Shown: positions 1 to 14,400 of the stretch, piece after piece | How the letters are laid out: each line of letters opens with the position of its first letter | Numbering within the stretch: position 1 is the stretch's first letter | NCBI GenBank assembly: GCA_020726505.1 | Contig: JAHLEZ010000013.1 | Coordinates: 2,170,001-2,234,000, forward strand | DNA: 64,000 bases | DNA from: Leptodontidium sp. MPI-SDFR-AT-0119 | Taxonomy: Eukaryota; Ascomycota; Leotiomycetes; Helotiales; Leptodontidiaceae | Direction of reading: 5' to 3' | Notes under the pieces: generated by a model | What the model saw: only the letters and a program-made list of their open reading frames with translations | What the model was told of the DNA's origin: nothing | Database searches by the model: none | Made by a program: the position numbers and the translations under genes

Positions 1-2965
1 AGTAGATTAACGCCTGTTATCATTTTTAAGGCCTTAGTAATTAACTTCCCACTAACTCTTTCTACACTTTTATTTAGCTTATATATATAGACAAGAGTAA
101 GCTCTAGTTCGATGCCATTGTTTAACGCCTATTAGTCGTACTAGGTCCAGTATCTTGTGTTAATTATAGACGTGTCGTTATCGGACTTGACTTTGTATAT
201 GGCTAGACCGTATTAGCGTCTAGTCTATGCCTCAAATGCTTCAAGCACTCCTATAATTGACTCGTTAGCTTTACTCGTGAGTGTAAATACAAAAAGCTTT
301 CTATTGTATTTGTCTTTAATTAACAATAGCTAGTATATGCCATTATAGCCTATAAAGTAGTCAAACAAGTCCTATGTGACTCTAAAGAAAGGTCTCGGGG
401 ACTTATTATCTAACTCTTTACGCGATAGTCGTTAATTTAAGTGTGTCGTAACATAGCTTTTATATTATATACTAGTGATTCCATCGATTTAGACATTACG
501 GGCATACTTCACAAGAGCTTCTAGGGCCATTTTGCCAAGGTAACTAGCCTATAAGTGCCATATCTATGCTATGTCACTCTAGGGTCGTAAGAACCGGCGA
601 GATAATTAAAAAGTATACTTTTTAAAAGGGTATAGTCGTCTATTAATTGTCGAGTACATTATTACAGCAGGAGATCTACGAGTCTTTATAAATACACGTA
701 ATTATAGAGAGCGCGAGTAGTTATTAACTAGCTTATATTTAAATACTATAAGGTTTTACTTATACTATAAGTTTCTTACTATATAGCTCTCTTTAGTATT
801 ACTTACGCACAAAGTCGTGTCAACACTATTATATTACACCCCCGACTATACGAGGAGGCTCTCTAAGATAATATTAACATTAAACCCCTCTACAACAGCC
901 ACATTAAATAACGTCAAGTCCCTAGTGTACGGTCCGGCAGGTCTATACATAGCGTTTTTAAAGATGCGTGTACCTCTCTTAATAATTAGTAAGTTTAAGG
1001 TGCCCACGTCAACTAATTCTCTTATAATACGTTTAAAGCTGCTAGGGACTAGTTTATTAATATTATTAACTAAGTGAGTTACGCCACAGTTATCGACTAA
1101 AGTACTATTTAATAAAAGGTGGCGTTAGAACTCTATAGTACTATAAATACTAGTGTTAAGAGTGTCGTCTTAGATTATGTCGTTAAGGAGGTTTAAGTTA
1201 AGTATAACTATATTAATACTTCTTATCCCTTCCCACGTAACTTTGCCTTTATCTTTGTTTCTTACAAGTACAATGACATCGGCTGTTTTGGCGTTAGTAG
1301 TAGGTTTAGAGGTACTAGTGTTATTAGCTCTAGTAATTTTAGCTACTACAACGTACTTCTAACCTTCTTTGGCTATAGCGGCCTTAAGCTCCCTAAAGTC
1401 TATAGTCTCTAACTTCTTATAAGTTATAGTTACCTCGTTAGTGTTTAGTATATACTTTATGTCTTTAATAGTCGTTCTATTAACTATATAACGTAGTCTC
1501 TAGCACTTAAGCGGCTTAAAGAAGTGCTTATTGTTTATGTCGTATAAGCATAAATTACCTTAGCCGCGAGAGTGAGATCTACTAGAGCTTACGCCTAACG
1601 TACTATCATCTATTCCTCTAAAGGTTAAGTACTAACCGCCACCCCCTCCTTAACGCCTAAGCTTCCTAAACATAGTATACTCTTAGTCTATGCCTAGGAG
1701 CACTTATATATAATCGTCAAGAGTAACACTATGCTCCTTTCTAAGTTAGTCGTCGTATATAACTGTACTAAGGATAAGATTTACCTAATCAAGGTACATG
1801 TAAGCTCCCATAACACGTAACCACTTCTTTAAAGCCACAATACCCTTGACTTCAAGTATGTCGTACGCTTTAGTATTCTTATAAGCCTTTAAGAAGTCCT
1901 TTATTTACTAGTTAACGTTGACTTTTCCCTTATATACCTCCTTTAAAACCTTATCGTATTCTGTGACTACTATTGTAAGGACCGACGATTCTAATAGTAC
2001 TATGTCACGCTAAAGTATATTAACTAACGTTTATAAGCTTAAGTCGCTCTTGCCGACTAGTTCCCTAATTATAAAGTCTAAAAGCGAATCGTCTACTGTT
2101 TTAAAGAGCCAGTTATATAGAGCTATATACTTATTGTTTTAGCTCGTCTATTTAACAAGCGTGTACTAGTACTCCCTGGCTTGTGTTACGTAGATTTACT
2201 ACACTTCTATAATTGTCAAGTATAGAGGTGGACTAGCTTCTTCTAGACTTGTCCCTCCTATTAGGGTATCTGTTAATATAGCTAGGGTAAGTGTAGCCCA
2301 CGCGTTGTCAGACGACTCAGGCGTTAAAGACGGTTATAGGTTTACTACTTTCTAAGTTATAATATTAACGTAATACTAGCTCAATTAAGTCTTTATAACC
2401 TCTTACGTAGTACTTTTAAGCGTTAGAGCCTTAGGTCGGTGGTTTGGGATATGGCCTGTCGCAGGAGCGCTAGGGTCTATTATATTTAGTGTACTTATAA
2501 AGCCAGTATAAAATGTCAAGCGTAAGTACTATGTCGCCTAATCCTTCCGCGCCTTTAAATTACAGTCCGTAAGTAGCCTTAGAAGTGACATTGTCGGTTT
2601 TAAGTATATAAATAATGATTTCGAAGAGGTTTTAGTAATTTAAGGATTATTGACGGGCTTTTAAATACTACTAGTACGTGTGTAAGGCAGCGGTGAGAAA
2701 GCCTCTATATACCTCTATAGAGCCACGTCGGCGCGTACATGCGACTAAGAAGCTTTAATAGCTTACAGGGCTTATAACTGTCGTGTAAGAGCACGCCTAA
2801 AGGCTCCACAGAGGCGTATTTAACGTATTATTAAGGTATGCGCAGTACTGTAATTAATCGTTGTATTCTCTACGTATGGTCTATTCAAGCTCCCTGAATA
2901 TAGAGGTCGCGGGCGGATTGGCCATAGTGCCTTTGATTGGGCTCGCTTAGCCGGCCTACCATAAC
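1..2965 (-). mobile_element. Ty1/copia-like retrotransposon relic, RIP-degraded (gag to protease), cut by left edge
   Basis: Read on the minus strand, this AT-rich block keeps long stretches of coding frame broken by TAA/TAG codons. At 1071-1094 the minus strand encodes DNCGVTHL, followed within about 110 codons by LVDVGT, a glycine-rich segment, LTLFNVAVVEGFNVN and a final GV. This is the order seen in copia retropepsins (active-site D-S/N-C/G, then VDAGT, then L-NV-F-NI-S). Upstream, near 1360-2000, gag-like frame is visible with a possible degenerate zinc-knuckle segment. The integrase end would lie left of position 1. No LTR is visible. The right limit near 2965 is set by the start of similarity to the gypsy copy at 13640 onward. 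I infer RIP from CpA depletion and the Gln/Trp-to-stop pattern. Confidence 0.6.
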
Positions 2966-5230
2966 CTACACGACAAAATTCAATATAATGTAGTAGCTAA
3001 TAGTCCGGCTAATTCGACTATTAAATCCTTTAATAAGGACAAGTAAAGGCAGTAAGTGAATTAAAGGTTTTAAGAAGAGAGAAAAAGACTTTAAAAGAAA
3101 GTAATTAATAAAATAATAATTATTAACTTTAAAATTAAGAAGTGCGGGCAACTTATACGTAAGTCTATTCTTAGAGAGAGTAATATAAGTAGTAAGTGCT
3201 AATCCGCTAAGAAGCTTCGTAAGGTCAAGATATCGTATATCTCGTATTATACTTAAGAAGAAGCCTTTTCTTAGGCTAAGTCTTTTACTTATAAAATAAG
3301 TTCTTTTACTAGTAAGTTATCGTCGTTTATAGTTTAGCTATTAAATATAAGACTACTGTCGTCAGCGCCTAGCTCTATTTCGTTGACACAAGAGGTATAA
3401 CTACGACTAAAGGGCCGTTAAGCGAAATACTAAGGGGTATTCGCTAGCGTTTAAGTACGAAGTATGTCAGCTCGTGTAGAGATTTATTAACTTAAGAGTT
3501 AATTAGTCTTTCGTCGCTAAGATAAAAAAGTAATAAAAGCTTAAAGTGACTTTCTTATAGTCCTTAAAAAGATATTAACTTAAGATTAGGGATAGGAATT
3601 TATACTTATTATTAAAGGGCTAAAGCGACTAACGTAAATAGTACTCTCTATAATTTGTCTTTAGTCTTTAGTTTAAATTACTCTTATATACTCTTTTAAA
3701 GTTCTAACTCTTTAATACTTATAAAACAGTTACTTACGTAGGCGGGATAAAAGCTTATTTTATAAGTCTATTTTAAGTATTAAGTTATTAGTTACGCCGC
3801 CTTAGTTAGTAAGAATTCTAAACTATTAGTAAAAATCTTAAAAGGTTTGTCTTATAGCTTTTATCTTTAACGCAGAATAAAGGTTACGCGCTGTCTATTA
3901 CTTATAAGGGTTAGTCAGGAATTTGACTACTTAGTTAATTAAGTTAAGCGCATTTATAATATTTCTGTCGTCGTTAAGTGTCAAGGACAAAAAGGAGGGT
4001 TCTAAGAACGTGCGAGTTATTCCTTTTGTTTATATTAGTAGCTAGTCTTTCTAGTAGTCGTCGTCGACGAAGTATTAGTCGTACTAACGTAAGGCGTTCT
4101 AGACTTAAACTTCCTATAAACGTGAACTATAATTAATACCGTTTAAAAGCTTATTATTTAAGTTAGGGATCTTCTCGATTTGTGAGGCCGTAAATATCTA
4201 AGACATCTTAGAGAAAGATAGGGAACGATACTGTGGGATACGAGGAGGTTAGTAGCCGTCCTTACTATCGTCGTCTAGTGGTCTACTAAGATTAAGAGTA
4301 CTTTATACCTTACTTTTACCTTTGTCTAGTTCGAGGGCAGGAGTTTTCTTAATTAAAGGATAAAGGAGTGTGTCCCTTTCTTAAAAAGTTACAGAGCTTA
4401 AGGCGGATCTACGTAATAGAAGCTCGTTAGTCGTAAGTCGTTATTATTAAAACGACAGCTTTAACCGTTAGTTCTTTAGGCGACTCTCCGTGAGTTACTC
4501 TTTTAAAATGCGAAGTCGGCTTTCTTATAGTGTCTCTCTTATATATGTCCTTGTAAACTTTGTACTACCCCCTAGTGTATTAGTAGAAGTATTAACTTTA
4601 GGGGTGTTAGTATTAAGAGAGTTAAGTATAAGGACGGAAGAAGAGGTAAACAATATATTAGCGTCGTCTATAGCGAGTCGCTTTATTAAAAGAGGGACGA
4701 CTTTCGGCTTGACTTAGCGAGTTAAAGGGAGAAGTTTAGCGAAGAGGGGGTTTCGACTTCGTCGTGTAAAGGCAGAGGTTAAGGAAGAGAATAAGGGTAA
4801 TAATAGCGAAGTAGATATTAACTTTATTATTAGTAGGGGTTTTAATACTATTATTCGTTAAGTTATAAAGCTTAGTATAAGCCTTTCCTGTATTTAAGCT
4901 TCTAGGCCGTAACTATTTACAAGAGAATTAAGGGGCGAGGGATATTTACTGTCTTCTTAGACGTAAAGAAAAGAGTTATAAATAATGTGACGCTTGCCCT
5001 AAAAAGACGGCAATCACGTGTAACTGACGCCTCACATATTAATATAAGACATATAACGATATTAAGTATTAACTTAGAATTTATAACTATAAAGAAAAGA
5101 AGGTAAAGAAAGAATAAGTCTATATATAAGAGGTTAATATACCTAGCACTATAGTAATCTCGGTACGTCCCGATCGGGCAGTACTAAGTGGAGCCGGTGG
5201 AAATGAGGCTCTGGACAGCGACAGTCGTCA
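2966..5230 (-). mobile_element. Partial Ty3/gypsy copy: 5' LTR plus gag, RIP-degraded
   Basis: This stretch aligns along its length with 13640-15997, for example the shared segment with AATCCTTTAATAAGGACAAG near 3020 and 13690. It is a second copy of the 5' LTR and gag part of the minus-strand gypsy element at 8159-15997. It lacks pol and a 3' LTR, ending abruptly near 2966 against the copia relic. It keeps the empty TTAA site (3939-3942 area) where the other copy carries a 153-bp insertion. Coding frames are broken throughout by RIP-type stops. Confidence 0.75.
4986..5230 (-). repeat. LTR of partial gypsy copy (245 bp)
   Basis: It starts TGTGACGCTTGCC and ends GACAGTCGTCA on the plus strand (TG...CA). 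It matches the LTRs at 8159-8405 and 15751-15997 over its whole length, with scattered transitions. The shared landmarks are AATCACGTGTAACTGACGCC and GAGCCGGTGGAAATGAGGC. Confidence 0.85.
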
Positions 5231-8158
5231 TATAAACCTCTATTCTTCTTCTGCACGACATAGTCTTTGTAAAGTAATTGTCGTGTTATAATAGCTCTTC
5301 TCTGACGTGTAATTGTCTTAGTCGAGTCTTAAGAGAGAAGTTGCCTTCCCTCCACGATTTAGAAAAGGTAAAATGCCTTTTAAAGAAAATATAGTAAAGT
5401 AGTCTTTAAGTTAAAGCCTAGAATCCGCTCTATAGCCTAAGACCTTTTTTATTTATAATAAGGTTAACGATATAAGCTTATTACTAATTAGTGTCAGTGT
5501 AATACTAGTTTATGTATTACGCCGTATATATAAATATATTCTAATACGAGTATAGTAATAAAGTAATAAATATATAGTTCAAAAATTTATATTAATTCTA
5601 AAAGAGTATAAAGAGAACTAGACTATATATTATAAAACCTTACTAAATCTCCACCGAAACTAGTCCGGCTAAGCTCTAACCCTTGACTTTAACCTGCACC
5701 CCCTTTTCCGACTAAAGTATACTTATGCAGGGACCTGTGGACTAACATTTAGAGCCTTCTAAGTATCCTTCTTTTTTTTCGTCTATTATAATTAGTAATA
5801 TTTAAATTAACATATAGCCCTAAAATTAACGATTAACTTAATAAACGTAATAACTTATAATAGTAGCTAAACGATTAGCCTTAATAGCCTTAGTAAAGTA
5901 CTTTGATACACTTATAGTATTAATTAATTGATTTATTAATTAATTATTAATTAGTTAATTAGTTAGTAGATTGAAAGGTCGATCTATATATATTATAGAG
6001 AGGTTACAGGATTAAGAATTAAGTGGGGGCTGCGCCACTTTAATTAAGAGGGTTATTTACTTAACTTAGTAATATAAAAATAGTTATAACCTAATTATTT
6101 AGTTTAGTATTTACTCTCACTTAGCGTAACTAATTATAATACTAGTAGCTTACTATTGTCACTTAACTAGGGGGTGTGTTATATAGGCACGGGCTAATAC
6201 TCGGTTAGCTGCGCGCTACGTTAGATTTAGTTTTTATTATATTATATTGCCTTTAAGAGAACAACGTGTTCCCCTAATTTCCTTATATATTCTAGACAAC
6301 AATTAATCACTTTAATTCTCCCTACATTGATCGCAAGGCTCTACTCCACTTCTGTACCACAAAATGCTATCGAGGTCCCCTTCGAACAGTTCCGGATTAT
6401 AGAGCGCCAAGGTGGACCCTTAAGTAAATGTGCACAAAACCTAACTTTAAAGTCAGACTAATTACGTACTCCACGCCATAGATCGAGTATTTACTCTTTT
6501 ACTTATTAAACTTGTCGATGATGTCCTGAAGGTTATCTTTCGTAATATCGGCATAGTTAGGCTTAACAGTCGTCTTGTTGTGTTAGTTAATCAAGTTCTA
6601 GTAATATTCGGGAAGGCGTGGTTAAATCTTTGGTTTAAGACGACGACGTTTAACACGATTATTAAGGCGTGCGAGATTTTACTTCGAGGTTAGGGGCAGT
6701 CGCAGATTAACCGTAGTATAGTTCCTGGCGACTATCGTGAATAGAGGAGGATCGTTTAGTCCTGTGGTAGGGGAGCCGAGAGTAGAATATCGTTGGTGTT
6801 AAGTCGAGATATAAGAGAAGGGAGAAGGGGAGGGCGATGGGGATGAGGAGGGTATGTATGTGAGCACGACCGATGGGCAGTGCTATAATGACCACCTAGG
6901 CCCCCCCAAAACGGGGGGAGATGAAGTCAGAAAATCGAGAACTGGGATTAGAGAAGCAGAAGACAAAAGAGGTCGGTCGATGGATGTTAGACGCTACGAG
7001 GATTAGCTGGCAGGCGCCTTAGGACGATACACGTGATAGGTTGCGGGGGGTTCGAGCCCGCGTAAAACAGCGACCAAACCCGCCGAAAACAGCAGGTCCA
7101 ACACCACATTCCCGTGTAAAGTTATAATTATTATTTCTTTCGTAGGTTTATTATTCTTATTTAAACTCGTATATCTAATTATTAATGTAAATTATGTATT
7201 TAATTAAGGTAATAATATCCGCTATCAGGGACTTGATTTAAGTAAGCCCTAAGCGGATGTGTTTTTTAAGTCTCTTTTTATAATAACTAAAAAGGAATTG
7301 CGAGTTCTAATTAATTTTATTAATATATCTTTGAAATTTTATAACGTAAGTAATTATATTACCAATTTATTTTAAGCTATATAAAAGAGTCTTATTATTT
7401 TAACCTCGTTAATATTACTAAATATACAATGTATTTTGCATTTAAATTCGTTCTAGCTCTTAAATATAGTTTTTATTATAAGTATATTTCCACGAGCGTT
7501 TTAATTTTCGAAGTAGTCCCTAAGGAATAGTTCGACTTATCGCATGATTTCGCCCTAGAGGTACAAAGTAATCCAAATATAATAGCTTTTTATAATAAGG
7601 AATTTATTATTGTTAAAGTACTAATAAAATTCGACCTAAAGTAAGAAAACCTTAAGTTCCTTATAATTATTAATAAAAGTATTAAAAAGCTTAACTCGTA
7701 AGGTTTTCCCAAGCTTAGTAATACGTCGAGTGAGTATATTTACGTCGTCGTAATAAGACTTGCCCTTAAAAAAAAGAATAAGGTATTAATAGTATTAGTG
7801 TTGGTTTAATAATCGTCACGCTCTAGTCACATGCTCGCTTATTGAGCATTTAAGGAGAGCTCTGTACGAGAGCTCTCCTTCCCTTGAATACACATTTTGC
7901 CACACAGGATTTTACCCCTTAAATGTGTCGATTCTTTACCGGAATACGTGGTACCACCCGAGTTCGACCGACAATTAGCTAACGGGCTAGTTACTTGCGC
8001 GGGTTTTCTTAAAAGAGATATAGCGTACGTAAGTCAGTATTTCTAATAAGAAGATGCTTAAAGTATAACGGTCGTATATTTGTAAAGCTTGTTTTATAAA
8101 GATAGCAATCACGTGTAACAGTGGCCTTATATATTAATATATAATATATAAAGATAAT
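5231..8158. other. Unassigned RIP-degraded block between two gypsy copies
   Basis: No gene is recognisable. 5231-6480 is extremely AT-rich with TTAATTAA-type simple sequence near 5930. About 6480-6700 keeps a minus-strand frame with a few TAA/TAG codons, suggesting a RIPed coding relic of unknown kind. 6700-7110 is higher in GC and less mutated. At 7050-7061 it contains a B-box-like GGTTCGAGCCC, too poorly embedded to call a tRNA. 8085-8150 repeats the first 60 bp or so of the gypsy LTR in degraded form, so another LTR fragment abuts the full element. Confidence 0.5.
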
Positions 8159-8405
8159 TGTGACGTTTGCCTTAGAAAGACGGTAATCACGTGTAACTGA
8201 CGCCTTATATATTAACACAAGAGATATATAACAATACTAAGTATTAACTTAGAATTTATAATTATAAAGGAAAGAAGGTAAGGAAAGAAAAAGTTTATAT
8301 ATAAGAGATTAATATACTTAGTACTATAGTAATCTTAGTACGTCTTAATCAAGTAGTACTAAGTAGAGCCGGTGGAAATGAGGCTCTAAGTAGCGACAGT
8401 CGTCA
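8159..8405 (-). repeat. 3' LTR of the full gypsy element (247 bp)
   Basis: Plus-strand ends are TGTGACGTTTGCC and GACAGTCGTCA. It is nearly collinear with 15751-15997; the differences are mostly C/T and G/A, as RIP makes. The polypurine tract adjoins at 8409-8420. Confidence 0.88.
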
Positions 8406-11400
8406 TATTACCCCCCCCTCTAGAAAAAGCTTATCCTCGAGCGTTAGTTTATTTCTTTATTATTATCGAGGTCGTCGTAGTTATTAATACTATCTTTCTA
8501 TACTTTAATTTATTTAAGTAGCTTAGTAGGGGGTCTTACTTACTCGAGGTGACTAAGGTGGAAATCTTTGACTTTATATAGAGTGTACTTAAAGTTAAAG
8601 GCGTTATATTAGTCTAAGTTAATGTCTTAATTAAGTTAAGTAATACGATAAGATAAAGTCTTACCCTTCTTACGACAAGTACTTCTTTTAGTTCTTACTT
8701 ATTATTACTTATAATATTAATTAGTAGAGGGGCGTCTTATACTTAGCTTAGTAAGGGATCGTTAGGGTCCTGGCGTAGCTTACTAGCCGGGAAGACGTTA
8801 TAAACCTTTATACTCGCTAGTAATTCTAAGTAGTACAAGTGTCTTACCTTCTCGAGTACTTTAAATAGTTTATTAATTAATATATTTAACTTCTTAAATA
8901 AATAAAGTGTTTTAAAGTAGCGTATGTCAAGCTAGACTAAGCTGTCTTTATTAAAGTCGACATCGCGGCGGGAGGCGTTATAAGACCTAGCTATCTTAGC
9001 TTAAGTTATAGTAAAGTTAAACCGAGTTATGTCTTATACTTTCTTATAGTGTTAAGTATAGTTAATAGCTTATTAAGTGTTTAACTTATTAGCGGGGGTA
9101 ACTAAGTCTAATAAGTTAATTTTCTAGTCTTAATCCGTGTATAGTATATATTTATAAACTACCTTAAATAAAGAGAGTCCCCCTAGAGAATCGTGTAAGA
9201 AGAACATTTAAGCGTAGTTTATAATAAGGAGGTACTTTAACTAGTCGTCTTAGTAATACATAATAAAAGGTCAGAGTCGTTTTTATAGGTATTAGTTATA
9301 TACTTTAGTTTGGCCATTTATTTATAAGTAGTTAATAGCGAATAACTGTCTCTTAGTTCTAAGGATTTTGTTAAGGGCGATTTAAAACCTAGAGACAAAC
9401 TAGGGCCCTTTATTAAAAGTAATAGTCAAGGGAGCGCTAAAGTAATAATATATATAATAAATATATATAGTAGCTAGCTTCTAAGCATTTATTATCTTCT
9501 AGTAAGGGATGTTAATAGCCTATTTACTAAATCTATTAATAAAGACGAGGACATTATCGAACTTATACTTGTCTTTAGTAAAGGAGTAATAGTTTACTAT
9601 AATGTGTTTTTAGGGTCAAGATAGAATAAGGAGAGGATAAAGGAGTCTAGGCTTTTTATCTCAGGAGACTTAAATTTATCGGCAGGTATAACAGTTATAG
9701 TAGTATTATTAGACTATTAATGTGATTCTGTGTTATTAGTACTGAAAAGAGAGTATTTAAATTGTCTTCTTAGCACTAAGGTGCGCTATAGTGACTTAAT
9801 TATAGACCTCTTATATAAGGAGAGTTTAGAGGTAATTAATATTAGGGATTAAGAGGCGGCTGTCGTGGAGTAAGAGGTCACTTATTAGGCTGAGTTTACT
9901 TAGAGAGTTTAATATAGCTTGTTTACGTAGAGCCTATAAAGAAGGAATAGTGTAATTAGCCTTTAAGATTTATTATATGACGGAGAATATTAATATAAAG
10001 GCAGCGAGCTTAACGTTAGCCACTAGCGTGTTAGCGTCGTTAAGCGGCTGTAACTTTATAAATAATAAGCTAAAGTTAACTTAGTCTTAGCGTAAGAGTT
10101 ATTAAAGGCGTTAAGTCTTTTTTATAGAGTTTTATTAATTTAACTCGTCTAGTTTATAAGAAAGTACGTCTATTAAGGGGTTATAGATTCTAGGGCGGTA
10201 TATAATTATATAATTATAGTTTATTAAAAGCTCTACTTATTGTGTTTGTCTAATATTTAATTGCTTAAAGGTTATAAAGTATTTTATGGCCTTGTAGTCT
10301 ATTACGACACAGACTTAGTAGGGGGCTCTTGCTAACTTAGCACGCCAGTGCCTAAAGGATTTAATAATAGCTAGTATTTCTTTGTCGTATATTGGGTAAT
10401 TGAGCTTAATAGGTAGTATAGTCTTTAAAAAGAAAGTAACAGGGAACTAGTCATCGCCGTGCTATTAAAAAAGGACTCTAACTACGATATTATTACTAAC
10501 ATCCGTCTTTAAAAGGCAGGGTAAATCTTATTAGTAGTGTCTTAAAAGAGGTATAAACGTGAGAGTATGTTTTAAGGGGTCGAAGGCGTCTTTATACTTT
10601 ATAATAAAGCGAAAGGGAATATTATTTTTAATTAGTTAAATAAGAGGTTTTATTATAACACTATAATTATAAATAAATCTCTAATAAAAGTTATAAAAAC
10701 TAAGAAAGGACTATACACCTTTAATAAAACTAAGGTAAGTTTATTTATAAACAACAAAGACCTTCTCAAGATTAACCTTTAGGCTAGAGGTTAATATAAT
10801 AAATCCTAAGTACTTAGTTTATATTATTTTAAACTCACACTTTTTTAGGTCGACTTATAGCCTAGTGTCGTTAAGGCGTTAAAGCACCTTTTTAACGTGG
10901 AGTTAATATTATAAGGGGTCCTTAGAGTATATAAGAATGTTGTCTAAGTACGTTATATAGAAATTATCAAAGTAATCAAAGAGAATATTGTTTATATAAC
11001 GCTAATAAGTGATAGGGCTATTAGTTAAACTAAAAGGAAGAACTTTATATTTATATACGCCGTATCCTGTGCGAAAAGTAATATACTACTCTAATATTAA
11101 GTCTATTCGGATTTAGTAGAAAGCTTAACAAATGTTTAATTTAATAAAGATATAAGCGTTAGTTATACGAGTTAATGTCTTATTAATTAGAGGTAAGGGG
11201 TATTAGTCCTTCTAAGTAAGGGAATTTAATACTCGGAAATTAATATATAATTATAGGGAGCTATTTAGTTTCTTAATAAAGAGAATGGGGGCAGTAAATA
11301 GTACTTGAGACAGCTTAATAAATCCTTTGTCTAAGTTATTTGTAATATATTCTTTAATAGCCTTAAGTTCTTTAATTAATATTTTATATAAGGGCGAATA

Positions 11401-14400
11401 TTTGAGTGTTTTCTTACCCTTTCTTTTTAGCTTAATTTTGTAATTGTATAAGCGATAAGGGGGGAGAATATTACTTTTTGCCTTAGAGAATACGTGAGTC
11501 TAATTAGTGTATTTTAGGGGAATTATTAGTTTAGTGTTTAGCTCTTAAATAGAGAGTGTAAATTATATAGCTAACTAGCGGCGGTAAGTGAGTTTGACAA
11601 TTAGGGCTAATATAGTAGCGGTTTTCTCTCGCTCTTAGCTTCTTTAATCGATTAGAGTATTAATCTCTTAAAGAGTTACTACGAATATCTTATTTTTAGA
11701 CTTCTGTTTTATTAATATATAAAACACTACGGCGTTAATCGAAAAGATCTTAATAATTAGATATTAATAAGCTTTCTTACGTTACTGTGTAATTAGTAAC
11801 TTATCTCGTGGTTAAAGAAGAGAAGTTAGGAAAGGAGGAGCTTTTATAGTTAAGTCGTATACGAGAGAGAGTTATATTTGTATCTTTTAAAGTAAATTAG
11901 CGTAGTCCTTAGTATGTGTTTTATACGTAGAAGGAGCGAATTAGGGGGAGTTAGTTTAGTCTTAAGGGTATAAAAGCTTAGCGGTTTTACTCTCTAGCTT
12001 AGTAACTTTTATTCGGGCTAGTTTAGTTAGGATGTATATGTAGTCTAGTCGTGAGAGTAATTATATATATTAACTAGACTAGTTATTTAATATACTTCCT
12101 AGTTAAAGTAGGGAACTGTTAGTAGCGGAGTACGCGCGCTTTTTAGGCTTTATTATAGGTTATATTTATTAATACGAGAGCTTTATAATATATAGAGGAT
12201 TAATAATAGAAGTAAGTTTAATAGTAGTACTAGTATTAGGGATTAGTTAGGGGCGATACTATATATCTAAAAGGCGCGGATCTAAGTATTTCTAACTCTT
12301 AGAGATTAATATAGAATTTATTATTAGCGTAACTTCTCTAATTAAAACAGCGGCGCGGCCACTTTTAGAGGCTACTATATGTTTCGAAACAAAGTATTTA
12401 TTAAAAGGTGTAATAAGAGAAGAAAGTAAGGAATACGTAAGGGGTTTTATATTTAAAACAAGAAGGAAAGAAGAAGTAGACGAAGTATTAAGTGTTTGTT
12501 GGGATAGCCTTAGCTGAGGGGCATTCTCTTACTCTGACAGCTTCTAAAGATAGTCGTCTCTCCTGGCCGAGATAAAGCTTAGTTTTATACCTTGCCTCCT
12601 AGTTTCGTACGAGTAATACTTATACGAGTTACAGGGTTTAGTACTTGATGTATTTAAGGTAACTTTCCCTTTCGTACGAAAGGGACACACGGAATATACT
12701 TAATTAAACTTCACTTATTATATTCTTTATCACCTTGATATTAGGTATCGAACCTTAGTTAGATACCAACAGTGTTAAAGAAATAGGGGGGTAAATTTCC
12801 TTTACTAACGCCGTGGGCTTGACTTTAGGGGAGTATAAATTGTTAGTAGCGCTTTTATTCTTAGACTTAATAACCTTAAAGATAGCCCTTTAGATTCTTG
12901 ATGGAGTTTTATACTTTAGTTTAATGTTTATAAATATTAAGCTAACACAGATTTCTAAATAATTATTATTTATTAGTTTAATTATATTATCGACTCTAGA
13001 ACTTACTAGGGGTTCTCTTAGCTAGTGACCTTGATTTTACGACAGTGTAGTCGTTACTTCTCGGGGATTAATAGCGAGTATAAAGCTAATAATAGTAGTT
13101 GTTTTCGAAGTTATTAAAAGAGAGTTAGCGTTTATATTAGAATTTAGTTCGGCGCGCCGGCTAGAATTTGCTATAGAACCGTCTTATAGCGGGCTACTAT
13201 AGTTACTATAACACAAAGTCGTAGACTTTAAGTAAATAATAAGTCTAAATATTTTATAAGTCTTTACTTCGGCGGTTACTAATTTTAATAAAGTTTTTAA
13301 GGTATTTATACTTGGCGCGAAAGGTAAGGGCGAGTCGACTATTAAAGTCGACTCTATAAATTGAGTATTATAATAGCTCTAAAATTCACATAACTTAGCG
13401 TCTTTACGCTCGGCGTCGCGCTAGTGGCGTTAGTGAATCTTATGTATACGTAAGTCTTAGACCTTAATTAGTTTGCCGTAACTTACTATTAGGGGGTAGT
13501 CTAATAGCTAGATAAGTCGTCGTTTAGCGGCATTTAAGAGCACTTTATAATACTTTAGCTATAATCTTTTAATAATTACTTTATAGTTTCTTAAGTAAAT
13601 AATTAAAAAAGGAGTAAATAATTATAAACGTTTGTCAACTATTAAATTTAATGTAGTGTAGTAGCTAATAGTCTTACTAGTTTAATTATTAAATCCTTTA
13701 ATAAGGACAAGTGAAGGCAGTAAGTAAATTAAAGGTTTTAAGAAAAAAGAAAGAGACTTTAAAAGAGAGTAATTAATAAAATAATAACTATTAGCTTTAG
13801 AATTAAGAAGTGCGGGCAGCTTATACGTGAGTCTATTCTTAGAGAGAGCGATATAAGTAGTAAGTACTAGTCCGCTAAGAAGTTTTATAAGGTTAAGATG
13901 TTATATATCTCGTATTATACTTAAGAAAAAGCCTTTTCTTAGGCTAAGTATTTTGCTCGTAAAGTAAGTTCTTTTATTAGTAAGTTGTCGTTATTGTCTA
14001 TAGCTTGGCTATTAAATATAAGACTACTGTCGTCGGCGCCTACCTTTATCTCGTTAATACGAGAGGTATAACTACGACTAAGAGGCCGCTAAGCAAAATA
14101 CTATAGGGTATTTACTAGTGTTTAGGCATAAGGTGTATTGGCTCGTATAAAGATTTGTTAACTTAAGGGTTAGCTAGTCTCTCGTCGCTAGAACGAAAAA
14201 GTAGTAAAAGCTTAGAGTGACTTTCCTGTAGTCCTTAAGGAGATATTAATTAAAGACCGGGGGTGGGAATTTATACTTATTACTAAGGGGCCAAAGCGAC
14301 TAGTGTAAATAGTACTCTTTATAATTTGCCTTTAGTCTTTGGCTTAGATTACTTTTATATACTCTTCTAAAGTTCTAGCTCTTTAATACTTATAGAACAG

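Noticed and set aside
817..1362. Two plus-strand open frames of 86 and 61 codons
   Set aside because: They lie antisense to the copia protease relic and consist of low-complexity Leu/Thr/Ser residues, as expected from AT-biased RIP sequence.
4490..4717. 75-codon plus-strand frame
   Set aside because: It is antisense to the gypsy gag relic, has no counterpart in the parallel copy near 15400, and shows no domain.
7020..7110. Possible tRNA or SINE promoter (GGTTCGAGCCC with an upstream A-box-like TAGCTGGCAGG)
   Set aside because: Neither an acceptor stem nor a paired T-arm can be drawn, and the spacing gives no cloverleaf. A chance B-box in a GC patch is more likely.
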